Translations under genes and position numbers: made by a program
Source: Actinostola sp. cb2023
Taxonomy: Eukaryota; Cnidaria; Anthozoa; Actiniaria; Actinostolidae
Assembly: GCA_033675265.1 (NCBI GenBank)
Contig: JAUJYZ010000713.1
Location: 348,001-412,000, forward strand
Direction of reading: 5' to 3'
DNA: 64,000 nt
Shown: positions 1 through 27,640 of the stretch, piece after piece
Position numbering within the stretch: position 1 is the first letter of the stretch
How the letters are laid out: each line of letters opens with the position of its first letter
Notes under the pieces: generated by a model
Database searches by the model: none
Seen by the model: only the letters and a program-made list of their open reading frames with translations
Told to the model about the DNA's origin: nothing

Positions 1-195
1 TTTTATTTTATTTTATTAATCTTCCACCATAAGAATAATAATAAAAATACAATAAAGGTGAGGGTGAGCACAACAGAGCTGGGCTCCAATTTAAGTGTGT
101 CCTAGAAAACATTATTGTAAAGTATTTGTAACTGTGTATCTATATCCCATTGCCAGTGAACATACTCCATTAACCAGACTGTGTTTTATATCTAG

Positions 196-15840
<15,645 letters not shown>

Positions 15841-16806
15841 AATACAAATACTGTAAGAATTTTATCGTATTGACCAGCATTAACTACAGTAAAAAACGTC
15901 GAGTAGTTCTAATTTATGAAACTTCAGAATAGAATTTTAACCCGGTCTATATCACCGCCCTGGGCTTACCCTATGACGTCATTAATTATTTATATGATCT
16001 TATGAGTCGGTACTGTGAAGGTTATTTTTAAGAAATGTTCGTTTTTAAAATGGAATTAGAATTTTATTACCCAAATATTGCAATTGTCTTCACAAAAGCT
16101 CCCTTAAAATATTGGGATCAATTGTAATTTAAAGGCCAAATCATTGGTTTTTGTCTGGTTTTCAAATGTGCGTCCATCGTGATCATTTCACGTTAATCCT
16201 GTATCACGCAAACCTGTTTTTCTTGTTTATAGATGGTGTGAATGTATAGTTAACGTGTCCTAGCAACCAGCCTTAGCAACGACGGTCTTTCATAATATGG
16301 TGTCTGTCTGTCTGTCTGGTCGTGATATAATGTATGCCGTCATTCACTTGTTATTTTTACTTGACTGTGAAACGATTGGATATTTACGTGTTACCACGGT
16401 ATCGAGTTATTTCATTGTATTAACGTGTCCGTAACCCCTGTATACAGTAACCTATAACTGGCTCAACAATTCGACAACAATTCCAATAAGTTAAGTTGGT
16501 CAATGAATACAATAACAGTACATAACCGTTGTGTAGTTAATGTGCATAATTGAATAAGCTGGGAGTATTTATAACCCTGATATATCTAGAAATAAATGTA
16601 GATACGAAATAATGTAGATAGAGATCCTCAATGTCACGGAGTAAGAAATTCTTGTCCATTCTTAGCGTTTATCAAGATGATATTTGAAATTTGTATATTT
16701 CTAGTCTGTCCATCGTTCTATCAACCCTCTGTTGTAGAAAGTATGTATTTTTATGTTGGACTTTCCCGTTTCATAATATTAATATAGACATTTTTTTATT
16801 GTAACA

Positions 16807-16837
<31 letters not shown>

Positions 16838-16880
16838 GTAAAACACCTTAAACAAATAAATGTTATTTACTTATGAATCA
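15841..16880 (+). other. MED13 3' UTR region
   Basis: About 1 kb of AT-rich sequence after the MED13 stop, with no coding signal. AATAAA lies at 16591 and again at 16855. The second, after a TATATA run, is the more likely cleavage signal. A short GTCTG repeat lies near 16302. No other element is seen. Confidence 0.6.
16855..16860 (+). terminator. Candidate MED13 polyadenylation signal
   Basis: A canonical AATAAA about 1 kb after the stop, preceded by an AT-rich stretch. An alternative AATAAA is at 16591. The choice between them cannot be made from sequence alone. Confidence 0.5.
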
Positions 16881-17235
16881 TATATCGTTATTTGTTATTA
16901 TTATTATTTCACGTTGTTACTTGTTCACCTATACCGCTTCGTGCCGCTACACATTTGGATGTGAAAATACGATCTGCGAGTTTATTGAACAGCTTCAAAA
17001 AAGATCTTCCAAAATAATACATTTTCGGATGATTTCATTAAATAACAGCAAGGAAAACACAAACATAGTAGTATGCTTCTAACGCATCACATCAACATGC
17101 GTACTATACTCTGAAAAAGATCCCGCAGAACAACGTTCCGAAAGTGTGACCAAGGAGCAATCTTTCCGGACTATTTATGTCGTCCCGTACAGGGAACTGG
17201 AAGGTCAATGATACGACACCAATATGAGACCTTCC

Positions 17236-17271
17236 CTTATTAGTATTCTTTATATAAAGAATACTAATAAG
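17236..17271. repeat. Perfect 36-bp palindrome
   Basis: CTTATTAGTATTCTTTAT is followed directly by its exact complement with no spacer. The half-site word TATTAGTATTCT is shared with the palindrome clusters at 27826-27945 and 29838-29958. It lies in the MED13-GGT intergenic region. Confidence 0.85.
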
Positions 17272-17396
17272 CAGTGCATTACCGGGTATAAAGGTTACAT
17301 GCACGTGATGGATTTCGTACTTCTGATTGGATGAATTGCTCATGCATGCGTTTTCGAAAGTGTAAGAGAAAGGACTCGTGGTCCAGGCAAGAGTCG

Positions 17397-17527
17397 GCAA
17401 ACACTAAAACCATGAAACAGTGCTAACTTTAATTAGCACTAAATAGTGCAATGTCTTGTTTTCTATTGTTTCATTGGTGCTATTTAGCACTAAATAGTTT
17501 GTACTGTTTCACGGTTTTAGTGTTTGC
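17397..17527. mobile_element. Foldback MITE in MED13-GGT intergenic region
   Basis: GCAAACACTAAAACCATGAA at the left pairs with TTCACGGTTTTAGTGTTTGC at the right. The inner arms contain GCACTAAATAGT. It resembles the 15535-15653 family. The rest of 16880-18000 is AT-rich with no gene seen. Confidence 0.75.
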
Positions 17528-17997
17528 ACTCTACACCCGGTACAATACAGACATATTTATAAGCAATATTTGTACAGTGATGTCCAGTTCAGCTAGCCTC
17601 CGTCGAAAACCAACTAAAGCGTGTGCAACGGAGGCTACAGTTCAGCATGGTTGGCTTAAATGACTCCCTGAGAATGTATCACACTTGAGCGCTTTAGAAA
17701 ATCAGAAAACCGCTCAACAAACAATAGTTTTCTAATTTCTACCAACGGTTCAGTAACTCGTTTACTTCAGTAAAAGTGTAAAACACGGCCTGAATGGTAA
17801 TGTACAAAACATGTTAATGCGCATGCGTGCGTCGATATGTTGTAACGACGCAAGTTCTTATGTTTGTGTCGCCAGTGCTAAGTAGTGAGCATGCGCATTC
17901 GACATGCGCTGTCCCACATTTGTACATGTATCCAGACAGTTTAACAAGAACCTCGCTTCTATTTCACTTCAACAGACAACTTGTCATAAAATAATCT

Positions 17998-18003
17998 TTA
18001 TTC
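17998..18003 (-). terminator. Candidate GGT polyadenylation signal
   Basis: TTTATT on the plus strand is AATAAA on the minus strand, about 305 bp after the GGT stop at 18308. A second copy is at about 18006. GGT and MED13 transcripts would then end about 1.1 kb apart, tail to tail. Confidence 0.5.
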
Positions 18004-18307
18004 ATTTATTTCAAATAATAAATAGAATTGTTTTTTAAGTAAATAGTTTGCGTGTTAATCACACCTCACCCCTCCCATGTTTTCACATCAGCAACAAATG
18101 TCATTTTCATCCAGGCTTCCTTCCTCCCCCTCGTACACCGAGGATCGGGTGCGCAGTAAATAAAATCGCGATTCCGAGTGTGATCTCGATATCCACGTGA
18201 GACTATTCCACGCACTGACAACATTCGTTCTTTGCCGATGGCTGCCTTGCATCCAACCGCGCGCTGTCATTCTTCCGTGTTCTGTTCAGTGTCCAGGAAT
18301 CCATGTA

Positions 18308-20695
18308 TTAATATCCAGCAGGTATGCCACCCTTTCTGTAGTCAGACTCTGCAAATACTTTAGACATGATTCGATGAACGTATCCTTTGCGACTGCCATG
18401 TCGGTCGCTGCTTGTAAATCGAGCTGGGTTCTTGACAATGGCCTGTACAACTCCGTGACTCGTGTCACTCACATTAACCTAACAATGAACAGAAATAGGT
18501 AAACTATTACGCGAACAATAACACAACAACTATTTTCTAAAAAAATAGTGAAATAATTTAAGAGCTTGGGCTCCCTGTGGTCTTTACCTTATGACCCAAG
18601 GCGTGAAGACCATTAATGACGGTCGGTGGAAACCAGGTTTCTGCAAAGACATACTCGGGGTAAAGTTGGTCGTGTAGTCTAGGCATGCTCACTGAATGCA
18701 TCAGGTTCTTTTTAAACCAGAAGTAGTTCATGATCACCTGGTGAGGCAAAGAGAGTTACTACTTACGTCATTATAACTAGACACACCCTGCACCCCTCCA
18801 CTAGACATACCCGGTACTCCTCCACTAGATTCACCCTGTACCCTTCCACTTGACACACCTTGTACCTCTCCACTAGACACACCCTGTACCCCTCCACCAG
18901 ACACACCCTGTACCCCTACATTAGACATACACTGTACCCCTCCACTAGACGCACCATGTACCCCTCCACTAGACGCACCCTGTACCCCTCCCACTAGATA
19001 TACCCTGTATCCCTCCACTAGATACGCCATGTATAACTCCACTAGACAGACCCTGTACCCTCCACTAGACACACCCTGTACCCCTCCACTAGACGCACCA
19101 TGTACCCCTCCACTAGACGCACCCTGTACCCCTCCACTAGACACACCATGTACCCCTCCACTAGACGCACCATGTACCCCTCCACTAGACGCACCCTGTA
19201 CCCCTCCCACTAGACATACCCTGTATCCCTCCACTAGATACGCCATGTATAACTCCACTAGACAGACCCTGTACCCCTCCACTAGACACACCCTGTACCC
19301 CTCCACTAGAATCATCCCAATTCACGAACGATCACCAACTCACGTTTGCTACTGCTGTTGTTATGATCGTTCCTCCTGCACCACCAATCACCATGGATAC
19401 GTGACCATCCTTATCCAGGATGATGGCTGGTACAGCAGACGACTGTGGTCGTTTGCCTGGTTTGATGAAGTTAACAGGTGCAGGCAGTAGACCGAACTCG
19501 TTAGTGATACCTGGAGCACTGAAGTCATCCATCTCATTATTGTAAACTATACCCAGCCTGGTCGATAGGAACTTGGCACCAAAGCTAGAAAAAAAATCAG
19601 CAATAAATTTACAAATCATTTACCACAGTAACACCTATAGTACCTCGCTTGAAAAAAGATCTAGAGTTCTGCTAATAAAACAGAGTTCTGCTATGACAAC
19701 AGAAAACAGAGTTCTGCTATGACAACAGAAAACAGAGTTCTGCTATGACAACAGAAAACAGAGTTCTGCTATGACAACAGAAAACAGAGTTCTGCTATGA
19801 CAACAGAAAACAGAGTTCTGCTATGACAACAGAAAACAGAGTTCTGCTATGACAACAGAAAACAGAGTTCTGCTATGACAACAGAAAACAGAGTTCTGCT
19901 ATGACAACAGAAAACAGAGTTCTGCTATGACAACAGAAAACAGAGTTCTGCTATGACAACAGAAAACAGAGTTCTGCTATGACAACAGAAAACAGAGTTC
20001 TGCTATGACAACAGAAAACAGAGTTCTGCTATGACAACAGAAAACAGAGTTCTGCTATGACAACAGAAAACAGAGTTCTGCTATGACAACAGAAAACAGA
20101 GTTCTGCTATGACAACAGAAAACAGAGTTCTGCTATGACAACAGAAAACAGAGTTCTGCTATGACAACAGAAAACAGAGTTCTGCTATGACAACAGAAAA
20201 CAGAGTTCTGCTATGACAACAGAAAACAGAGTTCTGCTATGACAACAGAAAACAGAGTTCTGCTATGACAACAGAAAACAGAGTTCTGCTATGACAACAG
20301 AAAACAGAGTTCTGCTATGACAACAGAAAACAGAGTTCTGCTATGACAACAGAAAACAGAGTTCTGCTATGACAACAAAAAACAGAATTCTGCTATGACA
20401 ACAGAAAACAGAGTTCTACTATATATGACAACAGACGTTCTGCCAGGAGCAAAGAGGATAGTACTTACTATCCATTGACGGTACTCGTGACCGACACGGC
20501 GTCACCATGAGGCCCCAATACACTCAGGTGGGTTGTACCAGTCTTGATCGGCACGTGATAACGATTTCCATAGTACCCCTGTGCGTGGGTTTGGTTGTCC
20601 CATATCATATGGCGAATTTTGGTTGCTATTCTCTCGTCCATCATTTCTTTTACGACCTGAAAACACAAACACGCATGTGATGATGATTGATGCGG

Positions 20696-20739
<44 letters not shown>

Positions 20740-20892
20740 GTGGTGATGATGTGATGATGATGATGATGATGATCAGATGGTGATGATGGCGGTGATGATG
20801 ATGGTGATGATGATGGTGATGATGATGATGATGATCAGATGGTGATGATGGTGGTGATGATGATGGTGATGATGATGATGATGATCAGATGG

Positions 20893-20923
<31 letters not shown>

Positions 20924-23900
20924 CAGATGATGATGATAGTATTTATTATTATTTATTATATTTTATTTTTATAATCCACTAGTTTTTAGTTCTTTTTCTT
21001 ATTGTAAAGCGCATCGAGGTTCCAGGATGCGCTATATAAAATACTATATTATTATTAATATTATGTAATTTTGCAGTACGTCAAGCGGCTTACAATCGTG
21101 AAAGAAGTTAATTAGAAAGTTAGCGTGTGTTACTAGCTCATTGAGGGTGATGTCACGACCAGCTAATCCATGCAGGTTTATAGTGACCACGTGTAGTGTG
21201 GAGTGACGGGACCGCAATTTCACGTGGTCATCCAAGCCAAGGTTTTAAAATTAACCTGATGGAATTAACAAAGGCAGCATTTTTCGATCCTCGATTATTT
21301 TAAGACCGACCCACCCAACACTCGACCCACTCCACACAGGGTATGTGGTTCGAAGCACCGTCCTCCCGCACAACAGACCGATACCCAACCAACTGAGCCA
21401 ATCGGGAATGGAGAGAGAGAGAAATTGGTTATCGTGATAACTTACCGGGTCTACAGTTTTCTCGTAGTCGGGGTCTCCAAGCATTGATCGGTATTTAAAT
21501 GCAAACTTGAAAGACTCTATTATTCTGTGATAGGTACGAACGGGATGCTTCGTGAGGTCACTTGACTTGAAGTGGTAGCCTAATGGAGAACAAACATATG
21601 GTTCACTCATGGCGGGCTTCCTGTGTATCCTAGCAACGACTAGTTTCGCGTGACTTGTATAAAATGTCTATACATGATAGACTTCGATGACTTATGCCGT
21701 GATTACACTTGTTAACCGCTCCGCAAGAAACAATGGTTTTGATGATGATAATCTTTATTTGAATACGGAATCTCTTCATAATTAACCAGAGAGCCGTATG
21801 TATACAGCTATTTAAAAAAAGGTTAGTGAAGGTTTTGTTGCATCTTGCATACCAAGCCCGAAATGTATTGTGGATCATATGTAAATAATGTCAGCATGCA
21901 CACACAGAAGAGATATGCCGGCTCCATATTGCGAAGACAAAGTTTGGGAAAATTCCCAGAGTACATATTGTTGTGACCTTTCTTTCGCTGACTCCATTCA
22001 CATCGCCCATAGTGCATTTCGGGCTTGGTATGCAAGATGCAAGATGCAACAAAACCTTCACCAACCGTTTTTGAAATAGCTGTATATAAAATACATTTTT
22101 TTATAGGCGGCAAATGCAATTCAATCCATACACAATGAAAGAAGGAGACGAGAGAAGTAAAAAAATAAATAATTATAATTATTAAAAATAAAAATAATAA
22201 AAATAATAAAAAATTAAAAAAATTAAAAATTAAAAATTAAAAATAAATATATAAATAAATTAAAATTAAAAAAATTAAATATAAAAAATTAAAAATTAAA
22301 AATTAAAATAAAATTAAAAATAAAAATAAAAATAAACACGGCATTAAACATTTAACGAACCTGATAACATATTTAGCATCATTGCAAGAACAGGCCCAGC
22401 TGTGGGTGGTGGTCCAGTCAGTAGAGTATGGCTACCCAGATTACTCTTTAGTACAGGTCTGAACTTCACCTGGTAGTGTTTTAGATCAGTCAGGCTTAGT
22501 ATCCCTCCAGCCTTCTTGACGTCTTTTACTATGGTTGTACTTAGTTTACCATGGTAGAACGGTGACGTGTTCCCAGCACGTGATATTAAGGAAAGGACTT
22601 TAGCAAGACGAGGTCTTTTGATGATGTCTCCTGTTTTAAGTAGTTTACCATGGCGCATAAAAATCCTCCTAATAAACAAACCAAACCACGGAGGTAAAAA
22701 ATAAGGTAAAGGTATTTATTTTACTTCGATAACGCGGGGAGTGGTTGCCCAATCTCCCGAGCCAGGGGCTCAGTCATGTATAAAGCGCTCGAAGGTGCGC
22801 CCATTTACCCCTTCCCTCCATCAATGCTCCCGTTAATGTCGTCCACAATTGACATGGCGCGAAAATTATGTATATATAGCATCCTCTGCAGGCAACTCCT
22901 TAACTCCTTTGGGATTGGGTCTGGGATTCCTGTGTCATGAAGAGCTAGAGGGAAATGGGTAAATGAGAAAGAGATTTCCCTAGCTCTTTCATTACACAGG
23001 AATCCCAGTCCCAATCACAAAGGAGTTAAGTTGTTGCCTGCGGTGGAGGCCAATGTACTACTGACCCAGTTTTTGTTTGAACACTTATGTAGCACAAATA
23101 TCTTTGCTAGAATCTTAGAGTATTTTTAGTTATTGCATTCATTATATCTTTACATTTATTTTAACTAATTTAGTGTTGTCATACCTGAAGCCATGGTCTT
23201 TCATAAGTACTTTTTTCCATAATTGAATAGCAATGTTGACGGTTTCAGGCAACGGGAATCCATTCCTTGCAAGGGCGATGGCGGGAGCAAACAGCTCTTT
23301 CCATTGCAATCTTCCGTACTTCTTCCAAGCCGCTTCCATTCCACATAACTCGCCTGGGACCCCCACAGCTAGACCACCTAATTAGTGAAGTACTTGACTT
23401 AAGCTTTGCATTGTCGTGATGGTGATACTAGAGTCTTTGAAGTCGATATCGTATGAGTGGGAAAGTTACCGCACCGTCACCGCACCGCGCCTTTCCGTAT
23501 TGAAAGCCGTTTGATTGGATGAGATGCATCTGAACACTTTTTGATTGGTTCAGAAAGGAAGCCATTTGAGTGTCACGCCGGTACCCCCGTAGGTTTCCCA
23601 CTCATACGAAAACGACTCTATCGTATGAGTGGGAAACCTACGGTACGGAGTTACTGCACCGTCACTCGAAGATATCTATTCAACCAATCGCAAGACGCAA
23701 AATCATTGCTCAACCAATCAGAATGCTTGGACACGAACCGTACCGTAACTATTTCAGCTTCCCACTCACACTGAAACGACTCTATGGCCATGACGGTGAT
23801 GCTATGGCTATGTTGGTGATATGGCTATGGTGATGATGATGATGATGATGACATGGCTATGCCCGGAGGGGAGGGGAAGGGGAGAGGAGGGCGTCAGACA

Positions 23901-26900
23901 ACGATAAAAGTGTCAGATATCTCTCAGTCTGGCAGCTTCAACAAAAGATGGAGTCATTTGTCAATGAATTCAGTTGCAAAAGTCAGAAATCAGGTTCTTG
24001 AGCAGGTCTGAATACCTTGCCGCACACATCCAACCATTTTCAACCAGGTTCCCCACCTCCACCCCATCGTGTGGCTATGATTCCCCAACCCCTCCTCCCT
24101 CGTGTTGCTATGGTTCCCCACCCCTTCCCCCTCGTGTGGCTCAGTATGATTCCCCACCCCCTCCCCCCTCGTGTGGCTATGGTTCCCCACCCCTTCCCCC
24201 CTCGTGTGGCTACGATTCCCCACCCCCTCCTCCCTCGTGTTGCTATGGTTCCCAACCCCTTCCCCCCTCGTGTGGCTATGATTCCCCACCCCCTCCCCCT
24301 AGTGTAACTATGATACTCGACTGATTACCTTTAATGCCTTTAATAGCGTCACCCTGAAACAAGTCTCTGTTGGATAGTAGAGGTGCTGTTTCTCTTTCCC
24401 CACCCCATCCCCCTAGTGTGGCTATGATTCCCCACCCCTCCCCCCTAGTGTGGCTATGATACTCGACTGATTACCTTTAATGCCTTTATAGCGTCACCCT
24501 GAAACAAGTCTCTGTTGGATAGTAGAGGTGCTGTTTCTCTTTCCCCACCCCATCCCCCTAGTGTGGCTATGATACTCGACTGATTACCTTTAATGCCTTT
24601 AATAGCGTCACCCTGAAACAAGTCTCTGTTGGATAGTAGAGGTGCTGTTTCTCTTTCCCCACCCCATCCTCCTAGTGTGGCTATGATTCCCCACCCCTCC
24701 CCCCTAGTGTGGCTATGATACTCGACTGATTACCTTTAATGCCTTTAATAGCGTCACCCTGAAACAAGTCTCTGTTGGATAGTAGAGGTGCTGTTTCTCT
24801 TTCCCCACCCCATCCCCCTAGTGTGGCTATGATTTCCCACCCCTCCCCCTAGTGTAACTATGATACTCGACTGATTATCTTTAATGCCTTTAATAGCGTC
24901 ACCCTGGAACAAGTCTCTGTTGGATAGTAGAGGTGCTGTTTCTCTTTCCCCACCCCATCCCCCTAGTGTGGCTATGATTACCCACCCCTCCCACCTAGTG
25001 TAACTATGATACTCGACTGATTATCTTTAATGCCTTTAATAGCGTCACCCTGAAACAAGTCTCTGTTGGATAGTAGAGGTGCTGTTTTTCTTTCCCCACC
25101 CCATCCCCCTAGTGTGGCTATGATTTCCCACCCCTCCCCCTAGTGTGGCTATGATACTCGACTGATTACCTTTAATGCCTTTAATAGCGTCACCCTGAAA
25201 CAAGTCTCTGTTGGATAGTAGAGGTGCTGTTTCTCTTTCCCCACCCCATCCCCCTAGTGTGGCTATGATACTCGACTGATTACCTTTAATGCCTTTAATA
25301 GCGTCACCCTGGAACAAGTCTCTGTTGGATAGTAGAGGTGCTGTTTCTCTTTCCCCACCCCCTCCCCCCTAGTGTAGCTATGATACTCGACTGATTACCT
25401 TTAATGCCTTTAATAGCGTCACCCTGGAACAAGTCTCTGTTGGATAGTAGAGGTGCTGTTTCTCTAAAGTCGATCATCTCACCCTTCTTACGGAAGTGAT
25501 CGTAAACCATCATGAATCCTCCTCCACCGATACCCGTCGAGTGCAAGTTAATAACACCAAGACACAACATGGCGGAGATAGCAGCATCTACCGCTGACCC
25601 ACCCTTAATGAGGGCGTCTCTGCCAACCTTGGAGCATTCTGCGTTGTCAGTAGCAACGGCAGCGTGTGAAAAATGATATTGTTTAGACGGGTGATGGTTG
25701 GTGTGAGAAGTCATGCTAGAGAAGGCAAAGAAGCGTTAGTACTGATGACTCGTTCTCGCAGGCAGCTACGCCTAGCACTTGCTAGTTTAGTTGCACTTTA
25801 GTGACCGATTAGATTGGGTAAGGAGAGATTGTATCGATCGACTTGTACAGTTAATTAAATTGGCATATACACACACGACATACAGTTCTAGAAAACGTAT
25901 CGGAGTCGCATCCATTCCACAGTGAAACAACCGTACGGCTCTCTCTATCAACGCGAGATGCACATACTGAACTATAGGACATGCAATTAACCTTTATTAA
26001 AGAAGTTTTAAGTTGTTTTCCCGCCATTATCAAAGACCAGTTCTTTCTGGTTTACCTGCTCTTAGTTTCTAGTCGGAGTTTAGTATCAAAACGGAAGGGT
26101 CAGTTCAGGACAAATTTCGAGAAAACTGAATTTCTTCAATTTATCCCTTTATGGAGTCACATCAACTCTTCCAAAGGAGTAATTTTAACTCCGATAGGAG
26201 TCAGTAAAGCTAACCTCAGATAAGAGTTTATTTGACTCAGTCCGAAGGAGTACCGTTTTAATAGTTATATATATTAACTCTGAATTTTAAGATAACTCAC
26301 AATATAATTCTACAAAAGAGGGTTAGTTCAACTCTCTTGAAAAAGTAAGTTTAATTCTCAAGAAACAATAGTTGAATAACGATTTTCCGATATTCATTTC
26401 CATTTATCCAGCGCGCGGTTCAATGCATAAACTCACTCAAGTGAACTGTTCAGTGGTTGTGTTTCAAGTGTCATGATTATATCCAAAAAAAATTAATTTG
26501 AAAGATCTCTACTTTCTGTAGTGTATAACTAGCCGAGTAAACCACTATGTCTTGTTCTCGTGACTTGAACGTGTGAAGAGATTTCTTATAACATAAGTGG
26601 ACGACTGGATATAGCGGTATTTCGCATTACAGAACTAGCGCCATAGAGAACAATTTACATGACCAATGATACGACTACTGGGTGATCTACAGTCTGACCG
26701 TGGTTCAGTGAAGTATTCTATTTAATCTCCATTTAAACACCTACCTTCCCATCATGAATCGTTTTTGAAGATGTCTCAGTGGTGGGGTATCGTGAAACAC
26801 GACTCCAAGTCCCACAAGAACTATAACTCCCACAGCGATGGCGATAAAGATTTTAAAAAGATGACGGCGCACACGTAATGGCGTCCTCGTCTCCTCACAG

Positions 26901-26908
26901 ATCCCCAT
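18308..26908 (-). CDS. GGT1: Gamma-glutamyltransferase / glutathione hydrolase, 9 coding exons
   Basis: Coding exons from 5' to 3' on the minus strand: 26908-26745, 25715-25399, 23377-23185, 22668-22361, 21579-21446, 20656-20469, 19584-19344, 18737-18588, 18478-18308. All are GT/AG and in phase, totalling 621 residues. The enzyme cleaves the gamma-glutamyl bond of glutathione outside the cell and transfers the group to acceptors or water. Residues 19-40 or so (FKIFIAIAVGVIVLVGLGVVF) form the N-terminal type II membrane anchor. GGSAVDAAISAMLC, HSTGIGGGGFMMVY and DFRETAPLLSN mark the large subunit. TGTTHLSVLGPHGDAVSVTS contains the Thr expected to be the autoprocessing nucleophile. NNEMDDFSAPGITNEFG, PGKRPQSSAVPAI, VIGGAGGT and the C-terminal RKGGIPAGY are GGT hallmarks. 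It is somewhat longer than human GGT1 (569). The exact vertebrate paralogue (GGT1 versus GGT5) is not resolved. Confidence 0.96.
18780..19313. repeat. 22-23-bp minisatellite in the GGT intron between exons 7 and 8
   Basis: About 23 units of a CCCTCCACTAGACGCACC-CTGTA type fill the intron between 18738 and 19343. A block of about 90 bp starting near 18964 is repeated near 19192, giving a higher-order period of about 228 bp. Long frames across it are artefacts. Confidence 0.92.
19681..20430. repeat. 26-bp homogeneous minisatellite in GGT intron
   Basis: About 28 copies of GTTCTGCTATGACAACAGAA-AACAGA run head to tail. They are essentially identical except at the right edge (variants near 20376 and 20420). 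The array occupies most of the intron between exons 7 and 6. Such uniformity implies recent expansion or strong homogenisation. Confidence 0.96.
20692..20937. repeat. (GAT)n array in GGT intron
   Basis: Degenerate GAT/GGT trinucleotides with a repeated GATCAGATGGTGATGATG block, lying directly beyond the 5' edge of GGT exon 6. Confidence 0.9.
20938..21063 (+). mobile_element. Retroelement 3' tail (GCGCTATATAAA type)
   Basis: The stretch TTGTAAAGCGCATCGAGGTT is followed by GGATGCGCTATATAAAATAC and an ATT-rich end. Tails of the same kind occur at 37660-37740, 49745-49820, 55600-55650 and, more weakly, 34765-34830. This suggests one family of SINE or LINE 3' ends with TATTATT tails. Confidence 0.6.
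21801..22086. mobile_element. 286-bp foldback MITE in GGT intron
   Basis: TATACAGCTATTTAAAAAAA at the left mirrors TTTTTGAAATAGCTGTATA at the right. The inner arms AAGGTTTTGTTGCATCTTGC and AAGCCCGAAATG also pair. A GCAACAAAACC-containing fragment near 49064 looks like a broken relative. The 45487-45787 element has a similar terminal design. Confidence 0.8.
22150..22335. repeat. A-rich low-complexity tract
   Basis: AAATTAAAA/AAATAAAA simple sequence immediately downstream of GGT exon 4 (its donor is at 22360). No coding or structural element is visible. Confidence 0.85.
22888..23041. mobile_element. Foldback MITE in GGT intron between exons 3 and 4
   Basis: GCAGGCAACTCCTTAACTCC pairs with the mirror segment ending at 23041. 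The inner arms TGGGATTCCTGTGT and GAGCTAGGGAAAT also pair. The 22741-22887 stretch before it is unremarkable. Confidence 0.78.
23429..23784. mobile_element. Two adjacent AGAGTCGTTTTCGTATG-family MITEs
   Basis: The first element (23429-23620) ends CATACGAAAACGACTCTA. The second follows immediately (23621-23784), starting TCGTATGAGTGGGAAACC and ending ACTGAAACGACTCTA. The terminal and internal words match the MED13 intron copy at 11597-11771. The abutting arrangement suggests targeting into, or partial duplication of, the first copy. Confidence 0.78.
24047..24310. repeat. CCCC-rich minisatellite (~34 bp unit)
   Basis: About seven units of TATGATTCCCCACCCCCTCC plus CTCGTGTGGC. The minus strand is G-rich with many GGGG runs, so G-quadruplex formation is likely during transcription of GGT. 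It continues into the exon-containing array at 24312. Confidence 0.9.
24312..25350 (-). repeat. Minisatellite built from GGT exon 2 end plus splice donor
   Basis: Eight extra copies of the last ~65-70 bp of GGT exon 2 with its intron start lie at 24312-24395, 24458-24540, 24571-24654, 24717-24800, 24862-24945, 25008-25091, 25153-25236 and 25267-25350. They alternate with the C-rich minisatellite unit. The genuine exon end (25399-25465) is the ninth copy. Periods are about 114 or about 146 bp. Each copy still encodes ETAPLLSNRDLFQG-like peptide on the minus strand. Six extra copies keep the donor AAAG/GTAATC; two (24862 and 25008) have the donor changed to GATAATC. Copy 2 has a 1-bp deletion. 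No copy has a proper acceptor, because the sequence before each is purine-rich on the coding strand. Confidence 0.92.
26745..26908 (-). CDS. GGT1: GGT first coding exon: start codon and membrane anchor
   Basis: ATG at 26908-26906 begins MGICEETRTPLRVRRHLF, a short basic cytosolic tail, followed by a hydrophobic stretch of about 21 residues and then a lumenal stem. The donor at 26744 (GGAAG/GTAGGTG) splits an AGC Ser codon completed at 25715. The basic residues before the hydrophobic segment fit type II topology. Confidence 0.88.
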
Positions 26909-27640
26909 GATTAAAATCAGTGGATTATCGTTGAAGGATGGTTATGATATTGTAACAGAAGCAAGTCAGTTCAAAATCGTCATTCAATAAATGATGAAAA
27001 AGCGCTACCAACACGTTTCAAAACATCTTCTTGTTTTTAAGTCACAACACCTGCTACGTGTTTGGTACCCGTAGTGTAGCAATCACGGCTCCAGTAGCAG
27101 AATTAATTGGCAGTTTACTGTTTTGATAGCCGTGTTTAAAATGCAGCTCAACGCGTGGAATAAAGTTGTTTAAAAGTTTTAACGAGCTACAATCATGACT
27201 GCAATACTACTGGTGATTCGCAGACAGATAAAAAAACATGAAAAGTTGTGAAAAACTGTTGCGAAATGTGAATACTTAAAACTGAAGCAAAACTCCCAAA
27301 GTTTCAAAATTCGAGTTTCTTATGAAGAATCCGGCCACCCAAATTTGCCTTGAAAGCGGAATGAACTGTACGAGTACGAGCAAGGTTCTGAGAATGAATG
27401 CTTCATTCTGATTGGCTGTGGGATTGCATTCCATTCATACTCTGAATTCCTATAGTGCGTGGCCATCCGCACGTTTACGACTTTTTTTCTCCGTTTTGAT
27501 CTCCCGTCCACAAACGCTTTGCAAAGTGAACGGGCTCAAAAGATTAGAAAACGCCCGGCGGAGCTGTCCATCCAAGCAATCCGTAGATGCTTTGCGGTTA
27601 CGATTCGAACCCAGTCTTCCACTGGGTTGTTTTATTAAGT
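26909..27640. other. GGT upstream region
   Basis: The region 5' of the GGT start should hold its 5' UTR and promoter. No TATA box or clear initiator could be singled out. The sequence is unique-looking, with no repeat recognised. The short frames at 27320-27666 are not supported by splice sites or similarity. Confidence 0.4.

Noticed and set aside
18088..18270. Possible extra 3' coding exon of GGT
   Set aside because: GGT ends in the family-typical RKGGIPAGY and a stop at 18308. This stretch is 3' UTR or downstream.
19681..20430. CRISPR-like regular repeats (also 24312-25465 and 46262-46970)
   Set aside because: Units are contiguous with no unique spacers, there are no cas genes, and the DNA is clearly eukaryotic.
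25045..25317. Second GGT gene copy
   Set aside because: Only the end of one exon is repeated, with minisatellite between. No other GGT exon is duplicated.
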